From the NCBI RefSeq assembly GCF_022878925.1, contig NZ_CP084629.1, positions 620,001 through 684,000 of the forward strand: 64,000 bases of DNA, in the 5' to 3' direction. This stretch comes from Caballeronia sp. TF1N1 (GTDB lineage Bacteria > Pseudomonadota > Gammaproteobacteria > Burkholderiales > Burkholderiaceae). This document shows positions 53,230-63,961 of this stretch, piece by piece; the first letter of the stretch is position 1, and the number at the start of each line of letters is the position of its first letter. A program made the position numbers and the translations under genes. Below the pieces are notes generated by a model. That model was not told where the DNA came from and made no database searches. It saw only the letters and a list, made by a program, of their open reading frames with translations.

Positions 53230-56200
53230 TTGAGCACCGAGGCATTCATCGACGGGACGCGCAAGGCGTCGTCTGGCTCCGGCATCGCCGTGCATTTCGA
53301 TCAGCTCTGGTTCGATCAGCTCGCACTCGAAGCGCTGCTCGTGGATGGCGAGATCGTGCGGCATCGCGCGAGAACGCAAGACGGCGCGCGGTCCTGGCTC
53401 GTCGCGGCGCCTGCCGGTCCTTCTTCCGATGCCGTGTTGCGGCGTCTCGGGCAAGAGTTTGCGCCGGCCGGGAAGCTCGATTCCGCGTGGGCCGTGCGGC
53501 CGCTCGCGCTCTTGAGGCTCGAACGCGGGCCGGTGCTCGTCTATGAAGACCAGGGTGGCGCGCCGATTCTTCCACGCGCCGACGGCACGATTGCACTCGG
53601 CCGCTTTCTGCGTATTGCCGTGGGCGCGGCGCAGTCGCTCGCGCTCGCGCACGAACGCGGCGTTCTGCACGGCGACATCAAGCCTTCGAACCTGCTGGAA
53701 GGCGCCGATGGCACGGTGCGCTTGCTCGGCTTTCGCGCTTCGACGAGCGAAGCTGCAGAGTCCATCGACCACGCCGATACCTTGAGCGGCACGCTGGCGT
53801 ATATGTCGCCGGAGCAGGCGAGACGCGCGGAAGAACAGGCTGACGAGCGCAGCGATCTCTATTCTCTCGGCGTGACCCTATACGAGCTATTGACCGGCCA
53901 CTTGCCGTTCGAAGCGGCGGATGCGGTCGAATGGATCTTCAATCACGTCGCGCGGCAGCCCGCCGATCCGCGCCGCTACCGCGCGTCATTGCCCGATGTG
54001 CTGGGTTCAATCGTACTCAAGTTGCTTGCCAAGAGTCCTGCGGAACGCTATCAAAGTGCGTCGAGTCTCGAAGCCGATCTGCGGCACTGTCTTGCCGACT
54101 GGAACGAGATGCAGCATATCGTCCCGTTCGAACCGGCCGCGAAAGACAACGTCAAGAATCTCGCCTTTACGCATCGTCTGTTTGGACGTGTGCATGAATA
54201 TCAGGCGCTGCGGGACGCCTTCGATCGCAACGCGCGGCAGGGCGCCGCCGAACTCATCCTCGTGTCCGGCTATTCGGGCGCGGGCAAGTCGGAACTCGTG
54301 CGCAGCGTGCATCGCGCGACCGCGCAGAGTGCCGCGCTCTTCGCTTCCGGCAAGCTCGAACAGTACGGTCAGAACGCGCCTTATGCGCCGTTGATGCAGG
54401 CCATCCGTTCGCTCTTTCAGCGCATTCTCGGTGAGAGCGACAGCGAACTCGACCGCTGGCGCGCGGTGCTGTGCGAGGCGGTCGGTTTGCAGGGAAAACT
54501 CATCGTGAACTTCATTCCCGAGCTGGAACTCGTGCTCGGCGAGCCGCCCGACGTAGCGGAGTTGCCGCCCGTGGAAGCGCAGTTGCGCTTTCAGGCGCTG
54601 ATCTCGCGGCTCTTGTCCGTGTTCGCGACAGAAGCGCATCCGCTGATTCTCTTCTTCGACGACGTTCACTGGTTCGACGAGGCCACGCTGAACTTCATCG
54701 CCGCTTTCGTGGCGCATGCCGATATGCGTCATATGCTTCTAATCTGCGCGTATCGCGATAACGAAGTGGATCGCTCGCCACGGTTCAAGGCGTTCCTCGA
54801 TTCGTTGCCCGATGCCGGCGCGCGCGTGAGTTCGCTGGCTGTCGGGCCGCTCGATCCGGCGAATGTCGTGGCCTTGCTCGCCGACGCACTTCATTCCGAT
54901 GCCGCGCATGTCTTTCCGCTCGCGGCGGTGGTGCACGAAAAAACCGGCGGCAACCCGTTCTTCATCAAGCAACTGCTGCTCGTGCTGGCGGAACATCGGA
55001 TGATCGTCTACGACGGCGAGGCGCGTCGCTGGACGTGGGACCTGGAACGTATCGGCGAGTACGAATCGTCGGATAACGTCGTCGATCTGATGGTGACGCG
55101 GCTTTCGCGCCTGCCGCCAGCGGCGCAGGCGGTGCTCAGGCTGCTCGCGTTCATGGGACGACGGCTCGACCGTTCGACACTCATGCTGATCGATCCCGGC
55201 GATGGCGTCGAGTCGGCGCGGCGTCTGCAACCCGCGCTCGAAGCAGGGCTCGTCGTATCCGACCGCACGGGCTTTGCCTTCGCTCACGACCGCGTGCAAG
55301 AGGCGGCGTATGCGTTGACGCCCGAACACGAGCGCGGTGTCGAACACGCCCGCATCGCGCGCATTTTGCTGCGAGACTTCAATGCGCGGACGCTGCAATC
55401 GGCGTTCGACGTGGCGCACCATATCGAACGCGCTCAGGCGGCGGGCGCGCTTCTCGAACTCGATGCAGACGAGACCGACGTGTTCGCCACGGTCTGTTTG
55501 CAAGCGGCGCGTCAGGCGAAAGAAGCGATCGCTATCCGTTCCGCGCTGAATTATCTGGACGTCGTGCAGGCGCTGCTGCACGCGAACGGCGCGGCGCAGG
55601 CCCACGCCGCAACCTATGAAATGGGCGTGTTGCGCGTGCAGTGTCACATCCTGAACGCCGATTTCGACGCTGCCGGTAAAGAGATCGCCACGCTCTTGCG
55701 CGAGGACCTGTCTGTCGTCGCGCGCGCGTCGGTCTACAAACTCAAGGTCGACATGCAGCAGCATCTGTCGGACTATGAAGCCGCCGTCGAAACCGCGCTC
55801 GAAGGCGTTCGGCTGTTCGGCACGGTTCTGCCGCGCTTTCCGCAAGCCGCCGATGTCGAAGCCGCGTATGGCAAGCTCAACGCGTCGCTTGCATCGCGAA
55901 GCATCGCCTCGCTCGCGAACCTGCCGACGTTGCGCGACGAGAAGATCGAGTCCGAGATGAACCTGCTCGCGAGCGTCTACGCGCCCGCATCGTTCGTCGA
56001 TGAACGGCTCGGTTTTCTGCATCTGTGCCACATGGTGCAGATGACCATCGACCACGGCATCACGGCAGCATCGGCGCACTGTCTGTCGTGGTTCGGCGTT
56101 TATGTCGCCGAGTTCTTCGGGCGCTACGAGGAAGGCTTCGAGTTCTCGCGGCTGGCGCGCACGCTGGTCGAATCGCGCGGCTTCAACACGGTCGCCACGA

Positions 56201-58815
56201 GCACGCTGGTGGCGCTCGATACGGTCGCCGTCTGGACCCAGCCGCTGCCCTACGTGCTGGCCTGCGCGCGCGATGCGTTCGAATCCGCCAGGCCGAGCGG
56301 CGACCTCACGATGAGTTGTTACGCATGCAATCACATCGTCTCCGATCTGCTGACGATGGGCGCGCCGCTCGAACAGGTCGATCGCGAAATCGACCTGGGT
56401 TTGTCGTTCGCGCGACGCGTGAGATTCCGGGATGTCGAGGACATCCTGGAACTGCAAAAGCGCTACGTACACAGCCTGACGGGCGGGCCGGGACTGCCGG
56501 GCAATTTCGGCTCGGTGGTGGACGGACGCATGACCTTCGACGCCGATCTGCTCGACACGCAGATGACGACGCTGCGTTTCTGGATCTGGCTGCTAAAGGG
56601 CATGTCCTGCTACTTTCATGGCGATTACCGCAACGCGTCGTATTGCCTCGCTGAAGCCGGCGAGCTGACGTGGGCGACGCCCGCGCACGTGCATCAACTG
56701 GATTACCACTTCTATTCGGCGCTCAATCTCGCGCAAATGTACGAAGCGGACGAAGCCATTGCGCGCATCGAACCGCATCTCGCGAAGCTTACGGTCTGGG
56801 CGAAACTCAATCCGGCGACGTTTCTCGACAAGCTGTTGCTGGTCGAAGCCGAAATCGCTCGTCTGCTCGGCAAGCCGCTCGAAGCGCTGGCGCGTTATGA
56901 GGAAGCGGCAGCCGCAGCGTCCGAAAGCGGCTTCAGTCATATCGATGCACTCGCGCATCGGCTGGCGTGCGCGTGCTGCGAAGCGAACGGGCTCTTTACG
57001 GCCGCGCGGGAACATCGGCGGCGCGCGATCGACGGTTATGCGCGCTGGGGCGCGCATGCGCTCGTCGGCCGACTCGAACGCGATGCGGGTCCGGCACGTG
57101 CGACGGCCGTGCGTCAAGCGCTGCCCGAGGTTCCGGTGGCGTCCCGTCCATCGGTCGAAATCGAGGATGCGCAGCATCGCTTTGATTTGCTGTCGGCGCT
57201 GAAGTCGTCGCAAGCGCTCTCTGAGGAGATCGTGCTCGACAAGCTGATCCGCACGCTCGTCACGCTCGCTATCGTTCACGCCGGCGCGCGCAGCGGCATC
57301 CTGATTCTCATGCAAGGCAACGTGCCCGTGGCCGAAGCGCGCGGACAGGAGACGCCCGAGGGCGTACAGGTTCAGCTGGCCGGCGAAGCGCCCGTGCGCG
57401 AGGATTTGCCCGCTTCGGTCCTGTACACGGCGCTGCGCACGCGCAAGCCCGTGGTGGTGGAAGACGCGCAACACGATCCGCGTTTTTCCTTCGATGCAGC
57501 CTTGTCCAGCAGGCCGGTTCGTTCCGTATGCTGTCTGCCGCTCGTGAAGCAAGGGCATGCCGTCGGCGCGCTTTACCTCGAAAACGATCTGACGACGGGC
57601 GTGTTCACGGAGAGCCGCACGTCGGTGCTCGAATTGCTCGCGTCGCAGGCGGCCATATCGCTCGAAACGGCGCGTCTTTATGCCGAGTTGCTCGAAGAAA
57701 ACAAGCGTCGCAAGGAAACGGAAGCGGCCTTGCGCATGAGCGAGGAAGCGCTCGCGCTCGGGCAGCGGATAGGCCGCTCGGGAAGCTATATCTGGAACAC
57801 GCTGACGGGCGAGCGCTATTGGTCGAAGGAACTCTACAACGTGTTTTGCTTGCCGATGGAAGCGAGCGGTCCCGCGACACGCGCGATCATGGAGCGCATT
57901 CATCCCGAGGACGTCGCGTTTTATCGGGAGATGGTCGAGCGTGCCGCGCACAAGCGCGTGCCCTTCCGGCAGAAGTTTCGCGTGGTCGCGCCGGACGGCG
58001 CCATCAAGCATCTCGAAGTGCTGGGCGAACCGTCCGGCGTGAGCAGCTTCGTCGGCGTGGTCACCGACCTGACCGAACGGCACGTGACCGAACTCGCCTT
58101 GCAGAACGCGAAGAGCGAACTGGCGAAGGCATCGCGCGCATCGACGATGGGCGAACTCGCCGCTTCGATCGCGCACGAGATCAATCAGCCGCTCGCTTCC
58201 ATCGTGTCGAACGCGAGTGCGTCCGTGCGCTGGCTCAACCGGCCCGAGCCGGATCTGGCCGAGGCATCGAGCGGCTTGCGCGAGATCGTCAAGGACGGCA
58301 AGCGGGCGGGCGATATCATCCGCGCATTGCAGACGCTTGCGAAGGAAACCAAGCCTATTTTCGCGCCGGTCTATATCGATTACGTCGTGCGCGAAGTGTT
58401 CGAACTGGCGGCGGCGGAAATAGAACAACGCGGTGTCCTCGTGCGGCTCGATCTGGCTGCGCGTTGTTCGGTAACGGCTGATCGCGTGCAGCTGCAACAG
58501 GTGCTGTTCAATCTCGTCATGAACGCCGCCGATGCCATGAGCCATCTCGATGCGCGTCAGCGCCTGCTCGCCGTCACGTCCTGCATCGACGACAGGGGCA
58601 CCGTGATCGTGTCCGTGCAGGACAACGGCGATGGCATTCGCGAAGACATTGCCGAGCGCATCTTCGACGCGTTCTTCACCACGAAGGACACCGGCATGGG
58701 CATGGGGCTCGCCATTTGCAGGTCGATCATCGAGGCGCATGGCGGGACGCTCACCGCGGGACCGGCGTATCCGCGTGGGACGGTGTTCGTCTTCACGCTG
58801 TCGGCGGTCGCTTGA
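53230..58815 (+). CDS. giant kinase-like / ATPase / GAF / PAS / histidine kinase
   Basis: The product is 1861 residues from TTG 53230 with GGAGAG upstream. Residues ~1-290 are kinase-like with HGDIKPSN (147-154) but LGF in place of DFG (166-168). The ATPase has Walker A GYSGAGKS (347-354) and Walker B ILFFDDVHW (to 481). A long helical region, a GAF domain (from ~1317) and a PAS domain (from ~1506) follow. A HisKA of the FixL/DctB type has SIAHEINQPLAS with His1649, and the C-terminal HATPase ends GMGMGLAICRSIIEAHGG. It lacks a receiver and has no membrane segments. It is a paralog of 7012-11994 with a different kinase core. It must phosphorylate a regulator encoded elsewhere or the one at 6316. 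Confidence 0.9.
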   Translation: MSTEAFIDGTRKASSGSGIAVHFDQLWFDQLALEALLVDGEIVRHRARTQDGARSWLVAAPAGPSSDAVLRRLGQEFAPAGKLDSAWAVRPLALLRLERGPVLVYEDQGGAPILPRADGTIALGRFLRIAVGAAQSLALAHERGVLHGDIKPSNLLEGADGTVRLLGFRASTSEAAESIDHADTLSGTLAYMSPEQARRAEEQADERSDLYSLGVTLYELLTGHLPFEAADAVEWIFNHVARQPADPRRYRASLPDVLGSIVLKLLAKSPAERYQSASSLEADLRHCLADWNEMQHIVPFEPAAKDNVKNLAFTHRLFGRVHEYQALRDAFDRNARQGAAELILVSGYSGAGKSELVRSVHRATAQSAALFASGKLEQYGQNAPYAPLMQAIRSLFQRILGESDSELDRWRAVLCEAVGLQGKLIVNFIPELELVLGEPPDVAELPPVEAQLRFQALISRLLSVFATEAHPLILFFDDVHWFDEATLNFIAAFVAHADMRHMLLICAYRDNEVDRSPRFKAFLDSLPDAGARVSSLAVGPLDPANVVALLADALHSDAAHVFPLAAVVHEKTGGNPFFIKQLLLVLAEHRMIVYDGEARRWTWDLERIGEYESSDNVVDLMVTRLSRLPPAAQAVLRLLAFMGRRLDRSTLMLIDPGDGVESARRLQPALEAGLVVSDRTGFAFAHDRVQEAAYALTPEHERGVEHARIARILLRDFNARTLQSAFDVAHHIERAQAAGALLELDADETDVFATVCLQAARQAKEAIAIRSALNYLDVVQALLHANGAAQAHAATYEMGVLRVQCHILNADFDAAGKEIATLLREDLSVVARASVYKLKVDMQQHLSDYEAAVETALEGVRLFGTVLPRFPQAADVEAAYGKLNASLASRSIASLANLPTLRDEKIESEMNLLASVYAPASFVDERLGFLHLCHMVQMTIDHGITAASAHCLSWFGVYVAEFFGRYEEGFEFSRLARTLVESRGFNTVATSTLVALDTVAVWTQPLPYVLACARDAFESARPSGDLTMSCYACNHIVSDLLTMGAPLEQVDREIDLGLSFARRVRFRDVEDILELQKRYVHSLTGGPGLPGNFGSVVDGRMTFDADLLDTQMTTLRFWIWLLKGMSCYFHGDYRNASYCLAEAGELTWATPAHVHQLDYHFYSALNLAQMYEADEAIARIEPHLAKLTVWAKLNPATFLDKLLLVEAEIARLLGKPLEALARYEEAAAAASESGFSHIDALAHRLACACCEANGLFTAAREHRRRAIDGYARWGAHALVGRLERDAGPARATAVRQALPEVPVASRPSVEIEDAQHRFDLLSALKSSQALSEEIVLDKLIRTLVTLAIVHAGARSGILILMQGNVPVAEARGQETPEGVQVQLAGEAPVREDLPASVLYTALRTRKPVVVEDAQHDPRFSFDAALSSRPVRSVCCLPLVKQGHAVGALYLENDLTTGVFTESRTSVLELLASQAAISLETARLYAELLEENKRRKETEAALRMSEEALALGQRIGRSGSYIWNTLTGERYWSKELYNVFCLPMEASGPATRAIMERIHPEDVAFYREMVERAAHKRVPFRQKFRVVAPDGAIKHLEVLGEPSGVSSFVGVVTDLTERHVTELALQNAKSELAKASRASTMGELAASIAHEINQPLASIVSNASASVRWLNRPEPDLAEASSGLREIVKDGKRAGDIIRALQTLAKETKPIFAPVYIDYVVREVFELAAAEIEQRGVLVRLDLAARCSVTADRVQLQQVLFNLVMNAADAMSHLDARQRLLAVTSCIDDRGTVIVSVQDNGDGIREDIAERIFDAFFTTKDTGMGMGLAICRSIIEAHGGTLTAGPAYPRGTVFVFTLSAVA

Positions 58816-58954
58816 AGTCGTTGCGTGAAGCTATCGTGCAAATCCACAAAAGCCGGGCGATAACCAAGCGTGCCGTGCCACGAATCGCGAATACTCCCTT
58901 CACGCATGACACACCGGCACGGGCCGGTCAATCAATCGAGAAGGAGTAGCGGAC

Positions 58955-59776
58955 ATGGCTTACATCACGACCAAGGACGGCACGGAAATCTATTACAAGG
59001 ACTGGGGCACGGGCCCGGCGATCACGTTTTCTCACGGCTGGCCGCTCGATGCCGACGCGTGGGACGCGCAGATGATGTTCCTCGCCGAACGCGGTTATCG
59101 CGTGATCGCGCATGACCGTCGCGGCCACGGCCGTTCATCGCAACCGTGGAACGGCAACGAGATGAACACTTATGCCGACGATCTTGCCGAGCTGATCGAA
59201 GCGCTGGATCTGCAAGACATCATGATGGTCGGCCATTCGACCGGCGGCGGAGAAGTGGTGCGCTATATCGCGCGTCATGGCGCAAAGCGCGTGTCGAAGG
59301 TCGTGCTGGTTTCGGCCGTGCCGCCGATCATGCTCAAGACCGAAGCGAACCCGGGCGGCCTGCCGCTATCCGTGTTCGACGACATTCGCAAAGGCGTGCA
59401 CGATAACCGCGCGCAGTTCTTCAAGGACCTCGCGATGCCGTTCTACGGCTTCAACAAGCCCGGCGCGAAAGTGTCGCAAGGCACGATCGATTCGTTCTGG
59501 CTGCTCGGCATGCTGGGTTCGATCAAAGGCATGTACGACTGCATCAAGGCGTTCTCGGAGACGGACTTCACCGAAGACCTGAAGCAGGTCACGGTGCCCG
59601 CGCTCGTGCTGCAAGGCGACGCCGATCAGATCGTTCCGCTCGACGATTCCGGCAAGCTCTCGTCGAAGCTCATGCCGAACGCGAAGCTGAAGATTTACGA
59701 AGGCGCGCCGCATGGCATGTGCACCACGCACGCGGATCGCGTCAACGCGGACCTGCTGGAGTTCATCCAGTCGTAA
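58955..59776 (+). CDS. chloroperoxidase-like alpha/beta hydrolase (copy 2)
   Basis: The product is 273 residues, identical in length to copy 1 at 16142-16963 and with the same motifs: [30 protein letters not shown] with Ser95, [10 protein letters not shown] and GAPHGMC. AAGGAG precedes the ATG. It lies 139 nt after the giant kinase and has no TTAA boxes of its own, so it either is read through from that operon or is controlled differently from copy 1. It overlaps the convergent winged-helix/ATPase gene by 14 nt. Confidence 0.86.
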   Translation: MAYITTKDGTEIYYKDWGTGPAITFSHGWPLDADAWDAQMMFLAERGYRVIAHDRRGHGRSSQPWNGNEMNTYADDLAELIEALDLQDIMMVGHSTGGGEVVRYIARHGAKRVSKVVLVSAVPPIMLKTEANPGGLPLSVFDDIRKGVHDNRAQFFKDLAMPFYGFNKPGAKVSQGTIDSFWLLGMLGSIKGMYDCIKAFSETDFTEDLKQVTVPALVLQGDADQIVPLDDSGKLSSKLMPNAKLKIYEGAPHGMCTTHADRVNADLLEFIQS

Positions 59777-61553
59777 GCGGCGTGGCGGTCAGCGCAGGCT
59801 TGTGCAAGCGCCTGGAAAGCGGCCAGCGGGCGGGTCGCGCAGGCAGCGGCGGCGTCTCGTGGACCACGGGCGCCGCCGCTGTCAACGCCGCGCGCAGCCG
59901 CTTCTCGATCGCTGCGTCTGCCGTTCCCGCCGGCAGCTTCGCGATGGCATCGACGGCGAGCGCGGCGCGCATGCGGCACTCGTCGAACAGATGCGCGTCG
60001 CTTAGTGCGCCGACGAGATGCGACGCCAGTTCGATACCCACGCGGACATCGCCGTCCCCGGACATCGCCCAGTCGAGCGCGACGCGCGCATCGTCCAGCG
60101 TGTGCTGGAAGGCGGCCGGATGGTCGTCGAGGCCGCAGGCTGTGGCCGCGATCTGTCGTGCAACATGACGCGCATTGCGGCGGATGATCTCGCGCAATTC
60201 GCCGTTGGCGCGCAGCTTTTCCAGCGCATAGGCGCGCGTCGATTCCGACAGACGATAGCGCGCGGTGGCGCGCTCGAATTCGACGCTCACGAGCGACTTC
60301 GCGACCAGTTCGGTGATGCCGCCGATGGCGTCCGCTGTCGTGTGCTCTTCGTCGCAGACTGCCGCGCACATCGACTCGAAAGAGAACCTGCCGCTAAAGA
60401 GCGCGAGCCGCCAGAACACGGATTGCGTGTCGCGGTCGAGCAGCGCGAAGCTCCAGTCGAAAGTGGCGCGCAAGGTTTGATGACGCGGCAGCGCGGTGCG
60501 GTAACCGCCCGCGAGAATCGCCATGCGGTCGTCCAGCCTGCGGCAGACGCCTTCCACGCCGAGCGCGGCGACGCGCGCGGCGGCCAGTTCGATGGCAAGC
60601 GGGAGGCCGTCCAGACGCCGGCAGATTTCACCGACGAGCCGGATCTCCGCGCTGTCGGTCGCCACGCTTTCCTGCAACGAATCGGCGCGCAGGATGAAGA
60701 GGTTCACGGCGGAGCATCGGAGAATATCGGCGTCCGCGGCATCGGCGGGAGGCACGTCGAGCGGTTCCACTCGGAAGATGCTCTCTGCCATCACGCGCAA
60801 CGGCTCACGGCTCGTCACCAGCACGCGCAGCTTTTCGTTGCCGGCGACGAGTGCATCGACGATCTGCGCCACGGCGCCGACCACATGTTCGGCGTTATCG
60901 AGCAGCAGGAGTTTCGACTGGCCGGCGAGTGTCGCGGCCACGCGCGCTACATCGATTTGCGTATCGGGCAAGGCAATGCCGCAACTCTCCGCGATGGCGC
61001 ACAGCACGCCTTCGCGCGTCGTCAACGCGGCGAGTTCGACGAAGCACACCGGTTCTGGAAAGTCTTCGGCACTATGACGGGCCGCCTCGATAGCGAGCCG
61101 CGTCTTGCCGATGCCGCCCGCGCCCGTCACCGTCAACACGTGCGAGTTGCGCAGCATGGCGCGGATCGTGGCGATTTCCGTATCGCGTCCGAGCAACGCG
61201 GATTTTTGCGGCGGAAGACGGCGGCCGCAAGCGGGCTTGAGCCGCGCTTCATCGGATGGCGTGCTCGGCTTGCGTTGCAGGAGTTGATAGCCACGGCCGG
61301 GCACGGTGAGAATCAGGTCGCGGTCCGCGCCGAGCACCTTGCGCAACGCCGAGAGATGAACGTGAATATTGTTCTCCTCGACGACGGTGTCGGGCCATAC
61401 GGCGTTCATCACCTCGTCCTTCGAGACGAGACGGCCGCCAGCCGCCGCGACCACGGCGAGGATATCGAAAGCGCGCGAGCCGAGACGCACGAGTTCGCCG
61501 TTTCGCCATAAGGCGCGCATCTCCAGATCGATCTGAAATCCGCCTATTTGCAT
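59763..61553 (-). CDS. winged-helix / ATPase regulator (medium form)
   Basis: The product is 596 residues from ATG 61553 ([13 protein letters not shown]); the longer open frame to 61652 has no family likeness at its start. The winged helix spans ~1-100 ([37 protein letters not shown]). The ATPase has [35 protein letters not shown] and [17 protein letters not shown] short helical region and a basic Pro-rich tail follow. It is the third member of the set with 4578-6050 and 28350-31259. Its end overlaps that of the hydrolase gene (59763-59776), so simultaneous transcription would interfere. Confidence 0.83.
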   Translation of the reverse strand: MQIGGFQIDLEMRALWRNGELVRLGSRAFDILAVVAAAGGRLVSKDEVMNAVWPDTVVEENNIHVHLSALRKVLGADRDLILTVPGRGYQLLQRKPSTPSDEARLKPACGRRLPPQKSALLGRDTEIATIRAMLRNSHVLTVTGAGGIGKTRLAIEAARHSAEDFPEPVCFVELAALTTREGVLCAIAESCGIALPDTQIDVARVAATLAGQSKLLLLDNAEHVVGAVAQIVDALVAGNEKLRVLVTSREPLRVMAESIFRVEPLDVPPADAADADILRCSAVNLFILRADSLQESVATDSAEIRLVGEICRRLDGLPLAIELAAARVAALGVEGVCRRLDDRMAILAGGYRTALPRHQTLRATFDWSFALLDRDTQSVFWRLALFSGRFSFESMCAAVCDEEHTTADAIGGITELVAKSLVSVEFERATARYRLSESTRAYALEKLRANGELREIIRRNARHVARQIAATACGLDDHPAAFQHTLDDARVALDWAMSGDGDVRVGIELASHLVGALSDAHLFDECRMRAALAVDAIAKLPAGTADAAIEKRLRAALTAAAPVVHETPPLPARPARWPLSRRLHKPALTATPLTTG

Positions 61554-61753
61554 CGTGACGTTTCCAGGTTGGGGAAAGGGAGCGAAACGGGAGGGAGAAG
61601 CTAAGGTCGGCGCGGGATAAGAAAGTGGCGTGCGCAGCCTCGGCACGATCAAGTTAGCGCAGCGCCGTTCATGCGTATTGCACGTAAGTGCGATGCTTTG
61701 TATGAAAGTCTATGGATGTGACGACGCGAGGTATCGACTGAAGAAAGGCTGTG

Positions 61754-62668
61754 TCAATTGCCCGCTTGCCTGCGCCAGTTTCCGGGCGGCGTGCCGACCA
61801 GTTGCGAGAACGTGCGGCTGAAGTGGCTTTGATCGGAGAAGCCGCATGCAATGGCGATCTCCGCAAGCGACCACGTCGATTTGCGAAGCAGCATGCGCGC
61901 ATGTTCGATGCGTTGCTCCAGCACCCATTGATGCGGCGTGTGCTGCGTGGTCTCGCGAAACGCGCGGATGAAGTAGCTGCGCGACAAGTTGCATGCACTC
62001 GCGATGGCTTCGAGCGATACGTTGTCATCGGTTTTGGCGAGCAGCATCTCCTTGGCGCGCGCTTCCTGAATACTCGAAAGACGCGGCCCCGGCTTGAGCG
62101 CTTTCGCGGTCGCGTCGCCGTATCGATCCACGAGATGCGTGCCGATGGTGACGCCGAGTTGTTCGAGGAAAAGCGCACTGGTCTCGGACGAACGATCCAG
62201 CGTCAGCGCGAGCACCTGCGCGAGCTGGCCGAAGATGGCGTCCTCGCGTCCGGGCGGCGCCGAGAAGCCGGAAATGGTCGTGCCGTTTCGCTCATAGCCC
62301 GTGTTCACGATGAACGACCGCGAAAATTCCATCAGCACGAAGTCGAACGCGCCGTGCAGATCGGCGCGGTAGTCGTCCTCGAAATTGCGGATATAGACCG
62401 AGTCCTTCCTGAACTCGTGCAGCGCCGAACGGCTACCCGTGATGATGCGCCGGCGATGTCCCGCCGCGAGCGAGACACCGATGAGAAAGCCGCGATCGGA
62501 CGCGGGCGTGACGACTTCGCTCGTCTTTTCCTCGCGCCTGCATTTGCGATAGAACGTGAAGTCGCCCGCGCGCAGTTCGAGGTCCTTGTGCAGCTGCGTC
62601 GAAAGACAGCCGAGCGAGTCTTTCTGACGCGGCGCCGTGGTGCTGGAAATATCTGTCTGGTTGAACAT
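61754..62668 (-). CDS. AraC-family transcriptional regulator
   Basis: The product is 304 residues. The N-terminal ~190 residues are an AraC-type ligand-binding region with no close signature. The C-terminal part has two helix-turn-helix units, VSLEAIASACNLSRSYFIRAFRE and WSLAEIAIACGFSDQSHFSRTFSQLVG. It is downstream of the Tat-exported amidohydrolase on the same strand with a 152-bp gap, which suggests that it controls that gene, though the link is only positional. Confidence 0.9.
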   Translation of the reverse strand: MFNQTDISSTTAPRQKDSLGCLSTQLHKDLELRAGDFTFYRKCRREEKTSEVVTPASDRGFLIGVSLAAGHRRRIITGSRSALHEFRKDSVYIRNFEDDYRADLHGAFDFVLMEFSRSFIVNTGYERNGTTISGFSAPPGREDAIFGQLAQVLALTLDRSSETSALFLEQLGVTIGTHLVDRYGDATAKALKPGPRLSSIQEARAKEMLLAKTDDNVSLEAIASACNLSRSYFIRAFRETTQHTPHQWVLEQRIEHARMLLRKSTWSLAEIAIACGFSDQSHFSRTFSQLVGTPPGNWRRQAGN

Positions 62669-62820
62669 GGTCCGTCACCCTTGCTCGTCACGCTGCACTC
62701 ACGCATGCGGCGTTTGCGTTGCCATAATCAAGCGATGGTCATAACCGGCGGAATCCGTGGATTATCTTGGAAATTGTCCGCGACAAATATTAATTTTCGT
62801 TCAGTCGCCGGGCGCCAATC

Positions 62821-63924
62821 TCATATCTTGAGCAATTGCGCCGCGTTGCCGCCGAGGATCAGGTTCTTCTGCTCGGGCGGCAGCTCGAGGCGGTCCAGAA
62901 ACGTCACCGGCTGTTCATAACCCATATCGAAGCAGTAGTCGCTGCCGAGCACGAGCCTGTCTATGCCGATGTTCTTTATCAGGAAATCGAGCACCGGCCC
63001 GGAATGCGACACCGTGTCGTAATTGAAGCGGCGCAGGTAGCTGCTCGGCTTCTGCGCAAGCCTCCGCGTTTCGGGCCGCACGTTCCAGCCCGCATCGATA
63101 CGGCCCATGAGGATAGGCAACGCGCCGCCCGCGTGCGGCAAGGTGACGTTGAGTCGCGGATGCCTGTCCATGACGCCACCGAGAATCAAATGCGATCCGG
63201 CAATGGCGGTATCGAATGGATTGCCGAGCAGATTGCTCAGGTAGAAGTCGGTGAGCCGCGCGCCGCCGACCGTCTGTTGCGGATGCAGGAACACCGGCAA
63301 ATCGAGTTGTTCGATGCGCGCGAAGACCGGCTCGAACAACGGATCGTCGAGATCGCGGTTGTTGATGTTCGTGCCCATATAGACGCCGCTTACGCCCGGC
63401 AATTCGGACGCACGTTCGAGTTCGTCGATGGCGTCGTGCGCGTTCAGCATCGGCAGCGTCGCGAGGACGACGAAGCGCGTCGGATGCTGCACGTGCACCG
63501 CGGATGCTGCCGTGTTCCATGTCGTTGCCAGCTTCGCGTTGAAGGCGCGGTCGGCCCAATAGGCCATCGGCACGCTGAGCGAGAGCGCCTGTACGTCGAC
63601 GCCGGACGCGTCCATATCGGCAAGCCGTTCGTCGATACGGATGAATTTGAGCGGCAGCGGACCGAGGCCGCCAGCAGGCGTCTGAAAGCTGAAGGTGCTC
63701 GCATCGCAGGTGAACTTGCCGCCGAATTTATCGCCGTCGCTGCCGACGAGTTCGCAATAGCTTTCGGGGTAATAGTGCGCGTGAATGTCGATCGATTTGC
63801 CTTTGACTGTCGCATTGGCTCGGGCGGATGCGTTCGGAAGGCCCGAAGCGAAGCCGCCCGCGAGCGCGGCCATGGTTCCAAGCAGACGACGGCGCTTCGG
63901 CGAGATGCAGCAAGTGCAATCCAT
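62821..63924 (-). CDS. Tat-exported amidohydrolase-2 family protein
   Basis: The product is 367 residues. The N-terminus MDCTCCISPKRRRLLGTMAALAGG has a twin-arginine signal with Cys3, Cys5 and Cys6 before it. The barrel follows: SIDIHAHYYPESY gives the first metal His pair, VFLHPQQTVGG and VTLPHAGG the next His, and LGSDYCFDMG the final Asp. The family includes ACMSD-like decarboxylases and 2-pyrone/aromatic hydrolases. Periplasmic members are less usual. GGAG lies before the ATG. The ORF at the right edge ends 37 nt upstream. Confidence 0.85.
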   Translation of the reverse strand: MDCTCCISPKRRRLLGTMAALAGGFASGLPNASARANATVKGKSIDIHAHYYPESYCELVGSDGDKFGGKFTCDASTFSFQTPAGGLGPLPLKFIRIDERLADMDASGVDVQALSLSVPMAYWADRAFNAKLATTWNTAASAVHVQHPTRFVVLATLPMLNAHDAIDELERASELPGVSGVYMGTNINNRDLDDPLFEPVFARIEQLDLPVFLHPQQTVGGARLTDFYLSNLLGNPFDTAIAGSHLILGGVMDRHPRLNVTLPHAGGALPILMGRIDAGWNVRPETRRLAQKPSSYLRRFNYDTVSHSGPVLDFLIKNIGIDRLVLGSDYCFDMGYEQPVTFLDRLELPPEQKNLILGGNAAQLLKI

Positions 63925-63961
63925 GAGTCATGTCTCCGTGATGGATTTCGATCGGCCTGTC

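Noticed and set aside
58816..58954. Search for TTAA boxes before the second chloroperoxidase-like hydrolase
   Set aside because: None is present. The regulon claim is therefore not extended to this copy.
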